Shown here piece after piece: positions 1 through 12,000 of a DNA stretch of 47,893 bases. The notes below the pieces were generated by a model. That model had not been told where the DNA came from and made no database searches. It saw only the letters and a program-made list of their open reading frames with translations. The position numbers were made by a program, and so were the translations under genes. Location: positions 1 through 47,893 of the forward strand of contig DCVT01000047.1 of the NCBI GenBank assembly GCA_002328075.1, given 5' to 3'. The stretch comes from Anaerolineales bacterium UBA2181 (GTDB taxonomy: Bacteria > Chloroflexota > Anaerolineae > Promineifilales > UBA4811). How positions within the stretch are numbered: the first letter of the stretch is position 1; every line of letters begins with the position of its first letter.

Positions 1-1
1 C

Positions 2-3000
2 TGGGACCTGGGCACCCTGCCAATTGGCGGCAGCGCCTGGTTCCACATCCAGATGAATATCAGCGATGCCCTCTCGGCCGGGTACACCTTTACCAACTGC
101 GCGGTGATCGGCTCTGACCAGCCGGAGAGCACACCGGACGACAACGCCGACTGCGCCGCCGCGACGCTCAACCCCAACGGCCCCAACCTGACCATCTGGA
201 AGCAGTATTGGTGGAACGGGGAGGGGCAGTTGCAGTACGAGATATACTATGCCAACCGGGGCGACGAGACCATCTCTGGCCTCTGGATCACCGATACCTT
301 GCCGCTGGATACCCACTGGAACGGCTGGTGGGAGTACCACTGGCTCGATTGGAACCGGTTCGAGAACCTCTATTACATCGGGCCAGAGCTACTCTGGCAC
401 TTCTTTGAGCTGTACCCCGGCGACGAGGGATTGCTGCGCTTCCAGGTGGACCTGGACAGCCCGGGCGAGCGGATGCGCTGGTACACCAACACGGTGGAAA
501 TCACCACCCCGCCGGGTGACATCAGTCCGGATGATAATAGCTTCACGACCGTCGCCTTTAGCGGCGGCGAGGTGGACCGGGTACAGGTCTGGTACGACCC
601 GGCCGGCGACAATAACAACATTTGGGGCGATGCCCAACCCGGGGTCGCCGTCACCGTGACCACCCCCCACGGCCAATTCACCGCCCATGCCGACCCAGGT
701 TGCGGCGGTTGCTGGGGCCTCGGCGGCGTCGGACAACTCGACCCCGGCGATCTCATTGTCGTTGAGGCCGGCGCCGGGCTCATGCCGGTCACCTTCCAGG
801 TGCCCGATCCCCTGACCGCACAGGCCGATTCGGCCGCTGAAACCGTCTTTGGACAGATCGGCGGCTGGTTCAATCGGACGGTTGAGCTCCACGGGGACCT
901 GGGGTATGAAGAGACTCAGACGGACAACGCAGGTAACTTTAGCGCCACCTATGGCGACGTTCCGCGCGGCGCCAACGGTTACATCCGCTTCGTGGACTGG
1001 GCCAACTATGCCGAGGTGATTTTCCACCACCCGTTCTGGGCGCCCGACCTGGTGCTGGAAGTGAACTATGGTCACGACTGGGTCCACTGTGCGTTTGAGC
1101 CTGGACACACGCTCTGGGTCACCGTCACCGAGGGCGACGGGGTCGCGGTCAAAGGCGTGGCCCAACTACAGAATGGCATGGTGCCCTGGGTGGACGGCCA
1201 ATCCGGCTACCACACCGCATGGGAAGGCTGGGTAGGAGATCAACCGGACATCCAGCCAGGCGACTGGATCTTTACCGCCAGCGACAACGGCGCCACGGCC
1301 GAGGTGCAGATAGGCGCTGTCACGGGCGTCGTGGACAGCGGGTCGGACAGCATTGCCGGCACCGTAGATGCCGCCTGGATCGGAGAGGAGGAGGTGGTGG
1401 TCCAGTGCCACCCGTGGGGCGCGCCGGGCGGAACGCCGGGCAAGCAGGACATGGTCTGGCCCAACGGCAGCGATCCCTACACCTGCGCCTGGAACGCGTT
1501 CAGCGAGTGGGACGTGCAACCGATGCAGCAGATCGCCGTCTTTTACCATGAACCGGACGGCGACTCGGTGGGCGACGTTTTCGTGGAATACAACCTGACC
1601 ATCGGCGTCAACTATGCCCACGACTGGGTCAACGGCGACACCAAACCCGGCGAGGTCGTCGACATCGTGGTCGCCGACAGCGGCGGGACGGTCAAGGGCA
1701 CCTACCAGGTGACGGCCGGATGCGCCGGCGGCACCCACTTTAACACCGGCGACGGCGGATGCTATGACGGCTACCGGCCGGATATCTTGCCCGGCGATCG
1801 GGTGACGGTCACCGTCCCCGGGCTTGGCTGGCAGCGCACCATCAACCCGGTGGGCGAGATCACCGCCGTGCTGGACGTGGACGCTGACACTGTCTCGGCC
1901 ACCGTCCACGCCAACTGGTTCGCCGATCCGTTGTACGTGGATGCCTGGGTGGACAGTGGGCCGAGCCGTGGCTTTGAGGGAGTGGATCCCGATGGCGGCA
2001 GCCTGGTTTGGGACCTGGCAGCCGACGGCTGGGACCTGCAACCCTTCCAACAGGTCTGGGTGCGATACTATGAGCCGGACCTCGATTGGGTGATGAACGC
2101 TTATGTCGAGTACGACCTCAGCGGCATCGGGGTCAACTATGCGGAAGATTGGGTCAACGGCAAAACCGAACCCGGGGCGCTGGTGGACATCGTCATCGCC
2201 GACGACGCCGGCACGGTCAAGGGCACGTATCAGGTGGACGGCGGCTGCAGTGGTGACACCCACTTTAACACCGGCGACGGCAACTGCTGGAACAGGGATA
2301 GGCCCGATATCGTGCCCGGCGACCGGGTGACGGTGACCGTGCCTGCGCTGGGCTTCCAGCGCTCGCTCACCGTGGGAACCATCACCGGCGAACTGGACGT
2401 GAACGCCGACGCCATCGGCGGCAGCATCTACGCCGGCTGGCTGCCCAGCCCCATCGACGTCGGCTGTGGCATCTGGAACGATTGGGGCAACACGCTCCAG
2501 TGGTACCAGATTGACCCGGCCGGCGGCCGCTACGACTGCGACTTTGCCGGCATACGCGACATCGTGCCCGGCGACTGGGTGGGGGTCCAGTACACGGAGC
2601 CAAATGGCAACCATGTGCTCAACATGTTCCAGGAGCCGGCCCCCTACCTGCGCCTGCAGATGTACCCGCCGAGTGGCGAGGCTGGCGAGGGTGGCAGCTT
2701 CCTCTTTGACATGCAGTACTGGAACCAGGGGACGTCCGACGCCGAGAACGCCGTCATCACCGCCACGCTGCAAGGCATGACCTACCTGGACGACACGTCG
2801 GGCCTGCCGCACGCCGGAACGGGCGCACCGGGCGACCCCGTGGTCTGGCAGCTGGGGACGGTTCTGCCCAACACCGGCGGCGGATTCTACTTCTTTGTGA
2901 CTGTCACGTCGGTCGAGTCCGAGACGGTCACCAATACCGCCCGCATCGCCACGACCACACCGTTCGACCAGGGTTCGCTAGAGGAGAAGGAAAGGTGGTG

Positions 3001-6000
3001 GAGTGGACACGTCCACGGACCTGACACCCACCTCAACGTGGGGAAGAGCTCCTGGACCGGCGACCCGGCGGCCGACACCGACCTGGTCTTCGAGGTCAAC
3101 GTCTGCAACAACGGAGGGACGGCCACCACCCGGTTGACGGTGACGGACACCTTGCCAGCGGCGGTCACGTTCGTCAACTGGTGGGGCCAGCACCCCGGCT
3201 GGAGCGAGCTCTCGAATGACGGCCACACGCTGGTCTTTGGTTACCCCGGCCTCCCCGGTTGGTGGTGCAGCAAGATCTATCTGCAGGTCCACGTGAACGC
3301 CGGCCTGGCGCCAGGCTTTGAGCTGTACAACCACGCCGTCATCGCCGCCAGCAACGATATGGAGCTGGACGACAATATCGCCACCTGGTACGGTTATGTC
3401 AACTCGCCTCACACCAACCTGGCGGTCTGGAAGGACTGGAACTCAGGACAACTGGTGCCCGGCGGCGAGATGTGGTACTCGTTCGCGCGCGAAAACTGGG
3501 GCAACGTGCCGGTCGACGACGTCTGGATGACCGCCACCCTGCCGGTGAGCGTCACGGTAGCCCAGTTCAACCACCACGACCGGGACTGGAACGACCTGGG
3601 GCCGGTTCCCTATGTCCAGACCGGCGACACGCTGGTCTGGTATGTCGGAACCGTGGCCAACGGCGAGCAGGTTCGCTACAATCTGGGGCTCAGGATCGAC
3701 GGCGATGTCACGCCTGGCACTGTGCTCAACCCGATCATCCGGATCAGCGAAAAACCGGGCGAGGACACGTACGACGACAACCTGATCCAATGGCTGGACA
3801 TCGTCAACCCGGCCGGCCCCAACCTGCACGTGGACAAGGAGAACCACGGGTGGGACGGCGAGGATCGGCTCTATTACGAGCTGCGGATCAAGAACCTGGG
3901 CACCACACGGCTTGAGAACATCTGGGTGATTGACACCTATCCCATCTCGACCACCTGGAACGGCGACTGGCGCCCCAACCACGGGCCGTGGATCACCATG
4001 ACCCACGACGCGCCCAGCCGCCGGTTGGCCTTCTGGCTGGAGGCGCTCAACCCTGGAGAAACCTCCAGCATCCAATTCCGGGTCGACCTGAACCCGGATC
4101 TCTGGGGCGTGCCGGAGCAGTACTATACCAACACGGTGGAAGCCCCCTGGCCAGGCGACGTCTTCCCGGACGATAACCAGCATACGGTCGTGGACTATAG
4201 TGGTCCGCCGGTGCAGCTCTGGGTGCGCGTGAACCAGAGCCACAACTGGGTCCACGGCGAAGCTCCGCGCCACACGCTGGTCGTCGCCACCGTCTGGCGC
4301 GACGGCGTGCCGGTGATGACGGACAACCGTTGGACCGGCGATGGCACCTGGTGGGACTTCAACTTCTGCTGTGGCTGGGAGCGCCAGCTCCGTGTTGGCG
4401 ACGTGGTGGAGGTGCAGACCTCCGACGGGCAATCGGCCGTGGTCGAGATCGTCCCGATGCAGGGCGAGGTGGACAGCAATGCCAACACCATCAGCGGCCA
4501 GATCGAGGGGGTACCCTTCCCGGCCGCGGTGCGGGCCGAGGTCTGGGGCAATGTCGGCGAAATCTGGGCGGAGGGCGCGACCTCCATCACCGGCACCTAC
4601 CTGCTCGACTTGAGCCCGTTTGACCTGCTACCGGGCCACATGGTGGCGCTTTCGTACCTCCGGCCGGATGGAAACCAGGTGTCCATCGTGCGCCACGGCC
4701 TACAACTGCGGGTGGATGTCGGTCTGGACACTGTCGCCGGCGAGACGGTGCCCGGCGTGCCGGTGACGGTGACCGTCAACGGCGGAGAGACGCACACAAC
4801 GCTGAGCGACGCCAACGGCTCCTTCTACCTGGAGTTCGCCGCCGATCTGGTGGCCGGCGACCTGATCGAGGGGTGGTCGGGTTGGGGAACTCAATACACC
4901 AGCTTGGTGGTGGTACCCATCACGGCCTTCGCCGACGACGAATATGACCGAGTCTGGGGCTTTGGCCCGCCGAACGACCAGGTGATCGTGGTCGCCAATG
5001 GCGACTGGCGCCGGACTGAGACCGATGGATCCGGCTTCTTTGAGGTCTTGTACGAGTGGGACATCAACTCCGACACCGACCTGGAGGTCCAGTATGATTA
5101 CCCGGAGGGCCATCAGGTCAATCATCGCTTCGGCCGACCGGACGTGAGCGTCGGAAAACGGTCTGACCTCTGGCGCGTCGTGCCCGGTGACGAGTTTAGC
5201 TTCTGGATCGATATTTCCAACAACGGCAACGGTCGGGCCACTGGTGTGGTCCTCACCGACACCCTGCCCTCCGCGCTCATCTACCTCGGGGACAGCAGCG
5301 TCTGGCCGGCGACCTTCGACGAGGAAGCCAATACCGTCGTCTGGCAGGTTGGCACGGTGGCGGCCTACCGCGGACACCAATTCGAGCTGCGGGTCCAACT
5401 GGACCCGGATGCCGACCCCAACTACTGGTACTTTGAGAACCTTGTACAGATCGCGGCCGACGATGACCGCGACCCGGACAACAACGAGAGTCGGAGCGGT
5501 ATCCAATCCGACTATCCGCAGGTGGACCTGTGGGTGGACAAGGGGCTGCAGGGCGGCCTGGCGGTGGCCGGCGAGGTGATCACCTACCGCATCAGCTACG
5601 GCAACGGCGCCACCCGACCGGCCGACGGCGTTCTCCTCACCGACACGCTGCCCGCCGGCACGTCCTTTGTCGGCACCACCTTTGAGGGTTCGTATGCCGT
5701 GGCGGCCGGCCAGCTGCTGTTCGACCTGGGTTCGATTCCGGCCGGTCACTATGGTGAGTTCGAGCTGGGAGTCCGCATCGATGCCGGCGTGGCCGAGGGT
5801 ACGCTGCTGGCCAACACCCTGGAGATCGGCAGCACCCCGTCCGAGCCCTCGTACAATCTGAGGGACAACTGGCGGCGGTACACCGTGGCGGTCGAGCCCG
5901 CCGCGGCCGACCTCTGGGTGAGCAAAGAGACCTGGGGTGATTTCTCCTCCATCGACAACTCCTTCGTCTACCACATCACCTTTGGCAACAGCGGCAACGC

Positions 6001-9000
6001 AGCCGCCCAGGACGTGATCATCGTCGACACGCTACCGGACTCTGTTGCCCACCTGTGGCACAGCGCCGGCAGTGCCGCCACGGTCGACGGTAACGTGATC
6101 ACCTGGCACCTGGGCACAGTGTCGGCCGGCGCGACCGGCGAGCTCCTGATCGGCGCGCAGATAGGGGGGCCCGTACCCCCCGGTGGTTTCCTGGTCAACA
6201 CCGTGGTGGCCTCGACCAGCACGCCTGAGCTGGACCAGGAGAACAACCACGCCGAGGATGAGCTGGGTCCACCGCGGGTCATCACCGTGCCGTGGGCCGG
6301 CGACCGGCCGCATCGCGTGTGGCCCGGCCTGGAGACCACCCTCAAGGGAACTGCCAAGGGACATGGACTCTCTTGGTATGAATGGGATCCTGGCGACGGC
6401 AGCGAGCCGATCGGCGGCTGGGTGGGTGACCCCTACGTCATCGAGGCAGGTCACACCTACGATGGTGCGGTGGGCGACGTCTATACCGCGACGCTCACCG
6501 TCTGGGGCGCCTTTGGCTGGTTCAGTTCGGACATCTACGTGGTGCAGGTCTACTCGCAGAGCCAGGGGGTCGAGGTGGACGTGGCGGTGGACGAGGGTCT
6601 GTGGTACGTGCACAAGTCGGCCAACCGCTACGACATCGCCGGTTACCCAGCGGCTGACTGGTCCTGCTGCGGCAACCAGGTGGCCGAGATCGCCACCGCG
6701 GTGCAGGCCTTCCAGATCCACGGGCATCTGTCGAACGGCGACCCGCTGGAGGATCCGTACGTGGAGGACGTCGAGCGCGGTTTGAACGCCCTCCTCAGCT
6801 TTGCAGTACTTGACGCCATGACCGTCGAACCGCACGGCGACCCGGATACCGACGGCGACGGCGCGGGCGTGGGGATCTATCAGTCGTACAACCACTCGAT
6901 CTATGAGGCCGGCCTGGCAATGATGGCGCTGGCCAGCACCGGAACGCCGGATCGGGTGGCGCGCACCGGCCCGCCGCTCTACGTCCAGGGCCGGACCTAC
7001 CATGACATTGTCCAGAACATGGCCGACTGGTTCGCTTGGGGTCAGAATGACTATGACTGGGCCCGCGGTGGCTGGCGTTACCAGCCCAACTCGGGCGACT
7101 CGGACAACTCGAACACCCAGTTCCCGGTGCTGGGATTGGCGGCCGCCGAGGAGAACTGGGGCATCGTCGTGCCCGGCTGGGTCAAGGAGGAGCTGCGCGA
7201 CTACTGGCTCCCCTACACCCAGCGTTCCGACGGCGGGTTTGGCTACACCTGCCCCGACGACATGACCAACGTGGGCAAGACGGGCGCCGGCATCATGAAC
7301 CTCTTCTGGGTTGGTCTCCCGGTCACCCACACCCGCATCGTCTCGGCGTCTGACTATATCTACACCCACTGGCATGATCCCATGGATGACGTCAACTATG
7401 GCGGCAACGTGGGAGACTTTTATGCCATGTACGCGGTCAAAAAGGGCAGCCAACTGGCCCAGATTGACTTTTACGGCCCTCTGACCGATACCCTATTCTG
7501 GCAGTCCGAGTATGACGCCTATCTGATCGGCGCTCAGCAGCCGGACGGCCGATGGGCGGAGGACCCGAGTCTGGGTCAATGGTTCGGCGATGGTCAGCCA
7601 TTGGCCACCGCCTGGGCATTGCTGACCCTGGCGCCGGGCCTATACGAGCCGCTGCCGGTGGCCATCATCCCACCGGTCCATCAGGGCTGGGAGGGACAGC
7701 CGGTTGTGTTCGACGCGTCGCTCTCCCACCACACCGACCCGCACCGGGTGATCGCCTGGTACCAGTGGGAGTTCGGCGACGGGAGCCCGGTGATCAGCAC
7801 CACCGCGTCCATCGTCAACCATACCTATGCCGCGCGGGGTCTCTATCGCGCCCGCCTCACCGTCTGGGACGACGCGGGCACCAGCGCTTCCCGCGGGACG
7901 CTGGCGATGATCACTGCCCCCAACAACCCGCCGGTGGCCGATCCCGCCGGGCCGTACCTCGGCCGTACCGGAGAGGCAATCGTCCTAGACGGTTCAGGCT
8001 CGTACGACCCCGATGCCGACCTGGGCGACTATGTCACGCAGTACGTGTGGGATATCCAGGGCGGCAGCGTGCACACCACAACCGAGGCCACCCTGCCCTT
8101 CTCTTGGACTTTGCCCGGAACCTACCAGGTGAGCCTGGTCGTGCGTGATAGGGGCGCCGACTATGGTCTGGATTCGCCCAAGTGGAGCGACCCGGTCGCC
8201 ACCACTGCCACGATCCAGGAACCGGTGGCCGGGTTGGCGGCGTTCAACGACAGCCCCACGATCCTGGGCAACGCGACCAATCTGGCAGCCTCGGTGACCG
8301 CCGGTTCGGACCTGGAATGGGCCTGGGATCTGGGAGACGGAACCACGGGAAACAGCGGATGGTCCATGAACCTCAATATCCCGCACGTCTACCCGCAGAG
8401 TGGCGTCTATACGGCGGTGTTTACCGTCAGCAACGTAGTCAGCTCGCTGAGCGCGTCCACCGTGGTGACGGTGATCGATGAGGCGATCACCGGCCTGACG
8501 GCATCCAATGACGGCCCCACTCCCCTCAGCCTGGAAACGCTCCTCACCGCCAACGTGGCCACCGGCTCCAACGTGGTCTATACCTGGGATCTGGGCGACT
8601 GGACCTTCGCTGCCGGTCGGGTGGTGGGCCACGTCTATCCGGCCGTGGGCACCTACACCGCGGTGGTCACCGCCAGCAACAGTCTCTCGCAGGTGTCGGC
8701 CGAGACGGTGGTGGTCATCGAACGCACGGCCGACCTCTCGGTGGCCAAGCTGGACCAACCGGACCCGGTCATCGTCGGCCACCCGCTCACCTACACGTTG
8801 GAGGTGGTTAACAGTGGCCCGTTCGAGGCCACCGGCGTGGTCCTGGTCGATACGCTGCCGGAAGGCGTGACCTATGAGTCGGACACCGGTGGCTGTGTCT
8901 TGGCAGTCCGCACGCTGACTTGCAACCTGGGCAACCTGATGCCGGGCGCAGACGCTGTGATCCGGATCCACGTGACCCCGACGGTGATCGGCACGCCGGC

Positions 9001-12000
9001 CAACATCGCCGAGGTTAGCGGAGCGGAACATGATCTGGACCTGACCGACAATCTTGCCCGACAGGAGACCACGGTCGCGCCCGAGTTTGCGCCGGTCGTC
9101 AGCCGCATCATCCCCAACGCGGGCTACAACGACGAGATGACGCCGGTGGTCGTCGAGGGTGCCAACTTTGTCCAACCGATGACGGTCTCGTTGGGCAGCA
9201 CCCCGGTGCTGTCGGTCGTCCTACAAAGCGGTAGTGCGCTGATTGCGACCGTTCCGGCCGGAATGGCACCTCAGACTTACGATCTAGTGGTATCTACCGC
9301 CTGGGGCAGCTCAACGCTGCTGGGCGCGTTTACCGTCCTGCAGCCCACGCCTCCAGTTGTCACGTCGGTGGTGCCCGGGTCCGGCCGTGTTGACCTGCCC
9401 ACAACCATCCACATCTATGGGCAGAACCTGGCCAACGGCGCGACGGCCGAACTGGTCGCCGGTGGCGGACGGTCGGTGACGGCCGATCCGATCCAAGTCG
9501 AGGGCGTGCTCTTTATCGATAGCACCCATCTGCGTGGAACAGTGCCGCAGGGCATCCCCACGGGAGTCTATACCCTCACCGTCGCCAACCCGGACCGGTA
9601 CAGCGGATCACTGCCGGCTGCCTATGAGGCGTTCGAGGTCTATGACGACTTGTACGCCAGCCCCGGCGACCTGTGGCTCACTCCGCCCACCTATCACCAG
9701 GGCGAGCCGGCACCCACGGTCGGCCTGCGGGTCCGCCGCCAGGGCGGGATTGGCGACCTGGTCAACGTGACGGTTGGCTTTTACTTGGGCGACCCGGCCG
9801 CCGGTGGCACGCTCATCGGCACCAGCATCGTGCCGCTCCTGCCGCCTGACGGCGTCGCGGTGACTGCCATCACGTGGCAACCGCGGCCGTCGGCCGGCTC
9901 CTACACGATCTACGCCGTGATCGACGATGGCAACGGCATCCCAGAGACGCACGAGGGCAACAACACCCTTAGCCACGCCGTTACCGTGCTGCCTCCGCGT
10001 CCGGACACCACGCCGCCCACCGTGCACAGCCTGACCATCAACAGCGGCGCTACCTCCACCAGCAACCAGCAGGTGGTCTTGGAGACGGTTGCGGTGGACA
10101 ATGTGGGTGGATCTGGCATCTACATGCTCCACTTTAAGGAGTTCGAGTGGAGCCAGAACGACAATGACTGGGCTCTGGTGGCCCAAACTGGTTGGCTGCC
10201 CTACCCGGTGGTCAGCACGGGCTATCTCTGGCTGCTCCAACCCGAGCCCGGGGTGCGCTACATCCAGGTCTGGGCCTCTGACCAGGCCGGCAACATCTCA
10301 TCGGCGCCGGGAGAGGCCTTTATCAACTACCTGCCCAAGACGGCCTATGTGGCGCAGGGACAAGGCCACGTCTTCCGCCACTTCCTGACGGCCGGTCAAA
10401 GCCTGCGGGTGCGCCTCACTTCCATCACCGGTGACGCCGACCTCTACGTCTGGGATCCGGCCGGTGGGTTGGTGGCCTACAGTTGGGCCTTTAACCCGGA
10501 GGATGTGACCTTTGTCGCCGGGGTCACCGGCGTGTACCAGATCGAGGTGGAGGGCTGGACCGCCGCCTACTACAAGCTGGAGATCATCCCGGTGGGTGGC
10601 TCGCGGGCGCCGCTGGCATCTCAGTCCGCGCTGCAGACCATCCGGCAACGCCCGCTGCCTCTGGTGATGCCCGGCGACACGCCCAGCCAGGATGTGGGGT
10701 TGCCCGCTGCGCCCGAGGCCGAGCTCAACCAGTACGTTGAAGGCCTGGTGTTCCTGGACGTGAACGGCGATGGGGCCTTTGACCTCGGCATCGACCGTCC
10801 GCTGGCAGGCGCCCAGGTGCGCATCACCGACACGGTGAACTTTACCTATACCGTCACGGCCGACGCCAACGGGTACTACAGCCAGACTCTGCCGCCCGGA
10901 GAGACCACCGTCGACGTGCTGGAGTCCAGTTTGCCGGCCAATGTCGTCCTGGCGGCGGGTTCACAGGACCCCAACACGGTGACCGTGCCGGAGAACGAAC
11001 ACGCCACCGTCGTCACGGGTTACGTCTATGACCAGTACGTGGACGGCATCGTCTACCTGGACGTGAACGCCGATGGTGCTTACACCGCCGGGACGGACAC
11101 GCTGCTGGTGGGGGTAGGGGTCACCATCACCGACACGGACGGTTTGGCCTACCAGCACGTCACCAGCGCGGCTGGGTACTTTAAGCAGACAGTGCCGGCG
11201 GGGAATACCACCGTTGACGTGAACAATGCGGACCTGCCGGCCAACGTTGCACTCACCACGGGCAGCACGGACCCGACCATGGTGACTGTGCCGGTCGGCG
11301 GTCACGCCAACCACGACACCGGCTATGTCTATGCCCAGTATGTGGACGGCACGGTCTTTGTCGATGTCGACGGCGATGGCGTGTTCGCCGCCGCGATCGA
11401 CACGCCGCTCGATGGAGTGGGCGTCACCATCACCGACGTCAACGCGCGGGCCTACAGCGTTACCACCGGTGCCAACGGCTACTTTAGGCAGACGGTGCCG
11501 GCCGGGAGCACCCAGGTGGATGTGAACGACGCCGACCTGCCGGCCAACGTCTCGCTCACGACCGGTTCGTCTGACCCGACCACGGTGAACGTGCCGGCCG
11601 GTAGTCACACCACCGTCAATGCCGGCTATGTCTACAACCAGTACGTGGACGGCATCGTCTACCTGGATGTGAACGCCGACGGCGCCTATTCGGCGGGGGT
11701 CGACCGGCTGCTTTCCGGGGTGGACATCATCATCACCGACGCCAACGCGCTGGCCTACACGGTCGCCACCGATGGCAACGGTTACTTTGTGCAGAGCGTT
11801 CCGGCCGGGAGCACCCAGTTGGATGTGAACAACGCCGACCTGCCGGCCAACGTGGTGCTGGCGACCGGCTCGACCGACCCGACCACGGTGACGGTGCCGG
11901 CCGGAAGTCACGCCACCGACAACACTGGCTACGTCTACAACCAGTACGTGGACGGCATCGTCTACCTGGACGTGAACGCCGATGGTGCTTACACCGCCGG

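Noticed and set aside
389..2812. Long minus-strand ORFs opposite the giant gene (258 and 548 codons)
   Set aside because: They are mirror frames of a GC-rich repetitive gene, with no ribosome site and Val/Asp/His-rich low-complexity translations.
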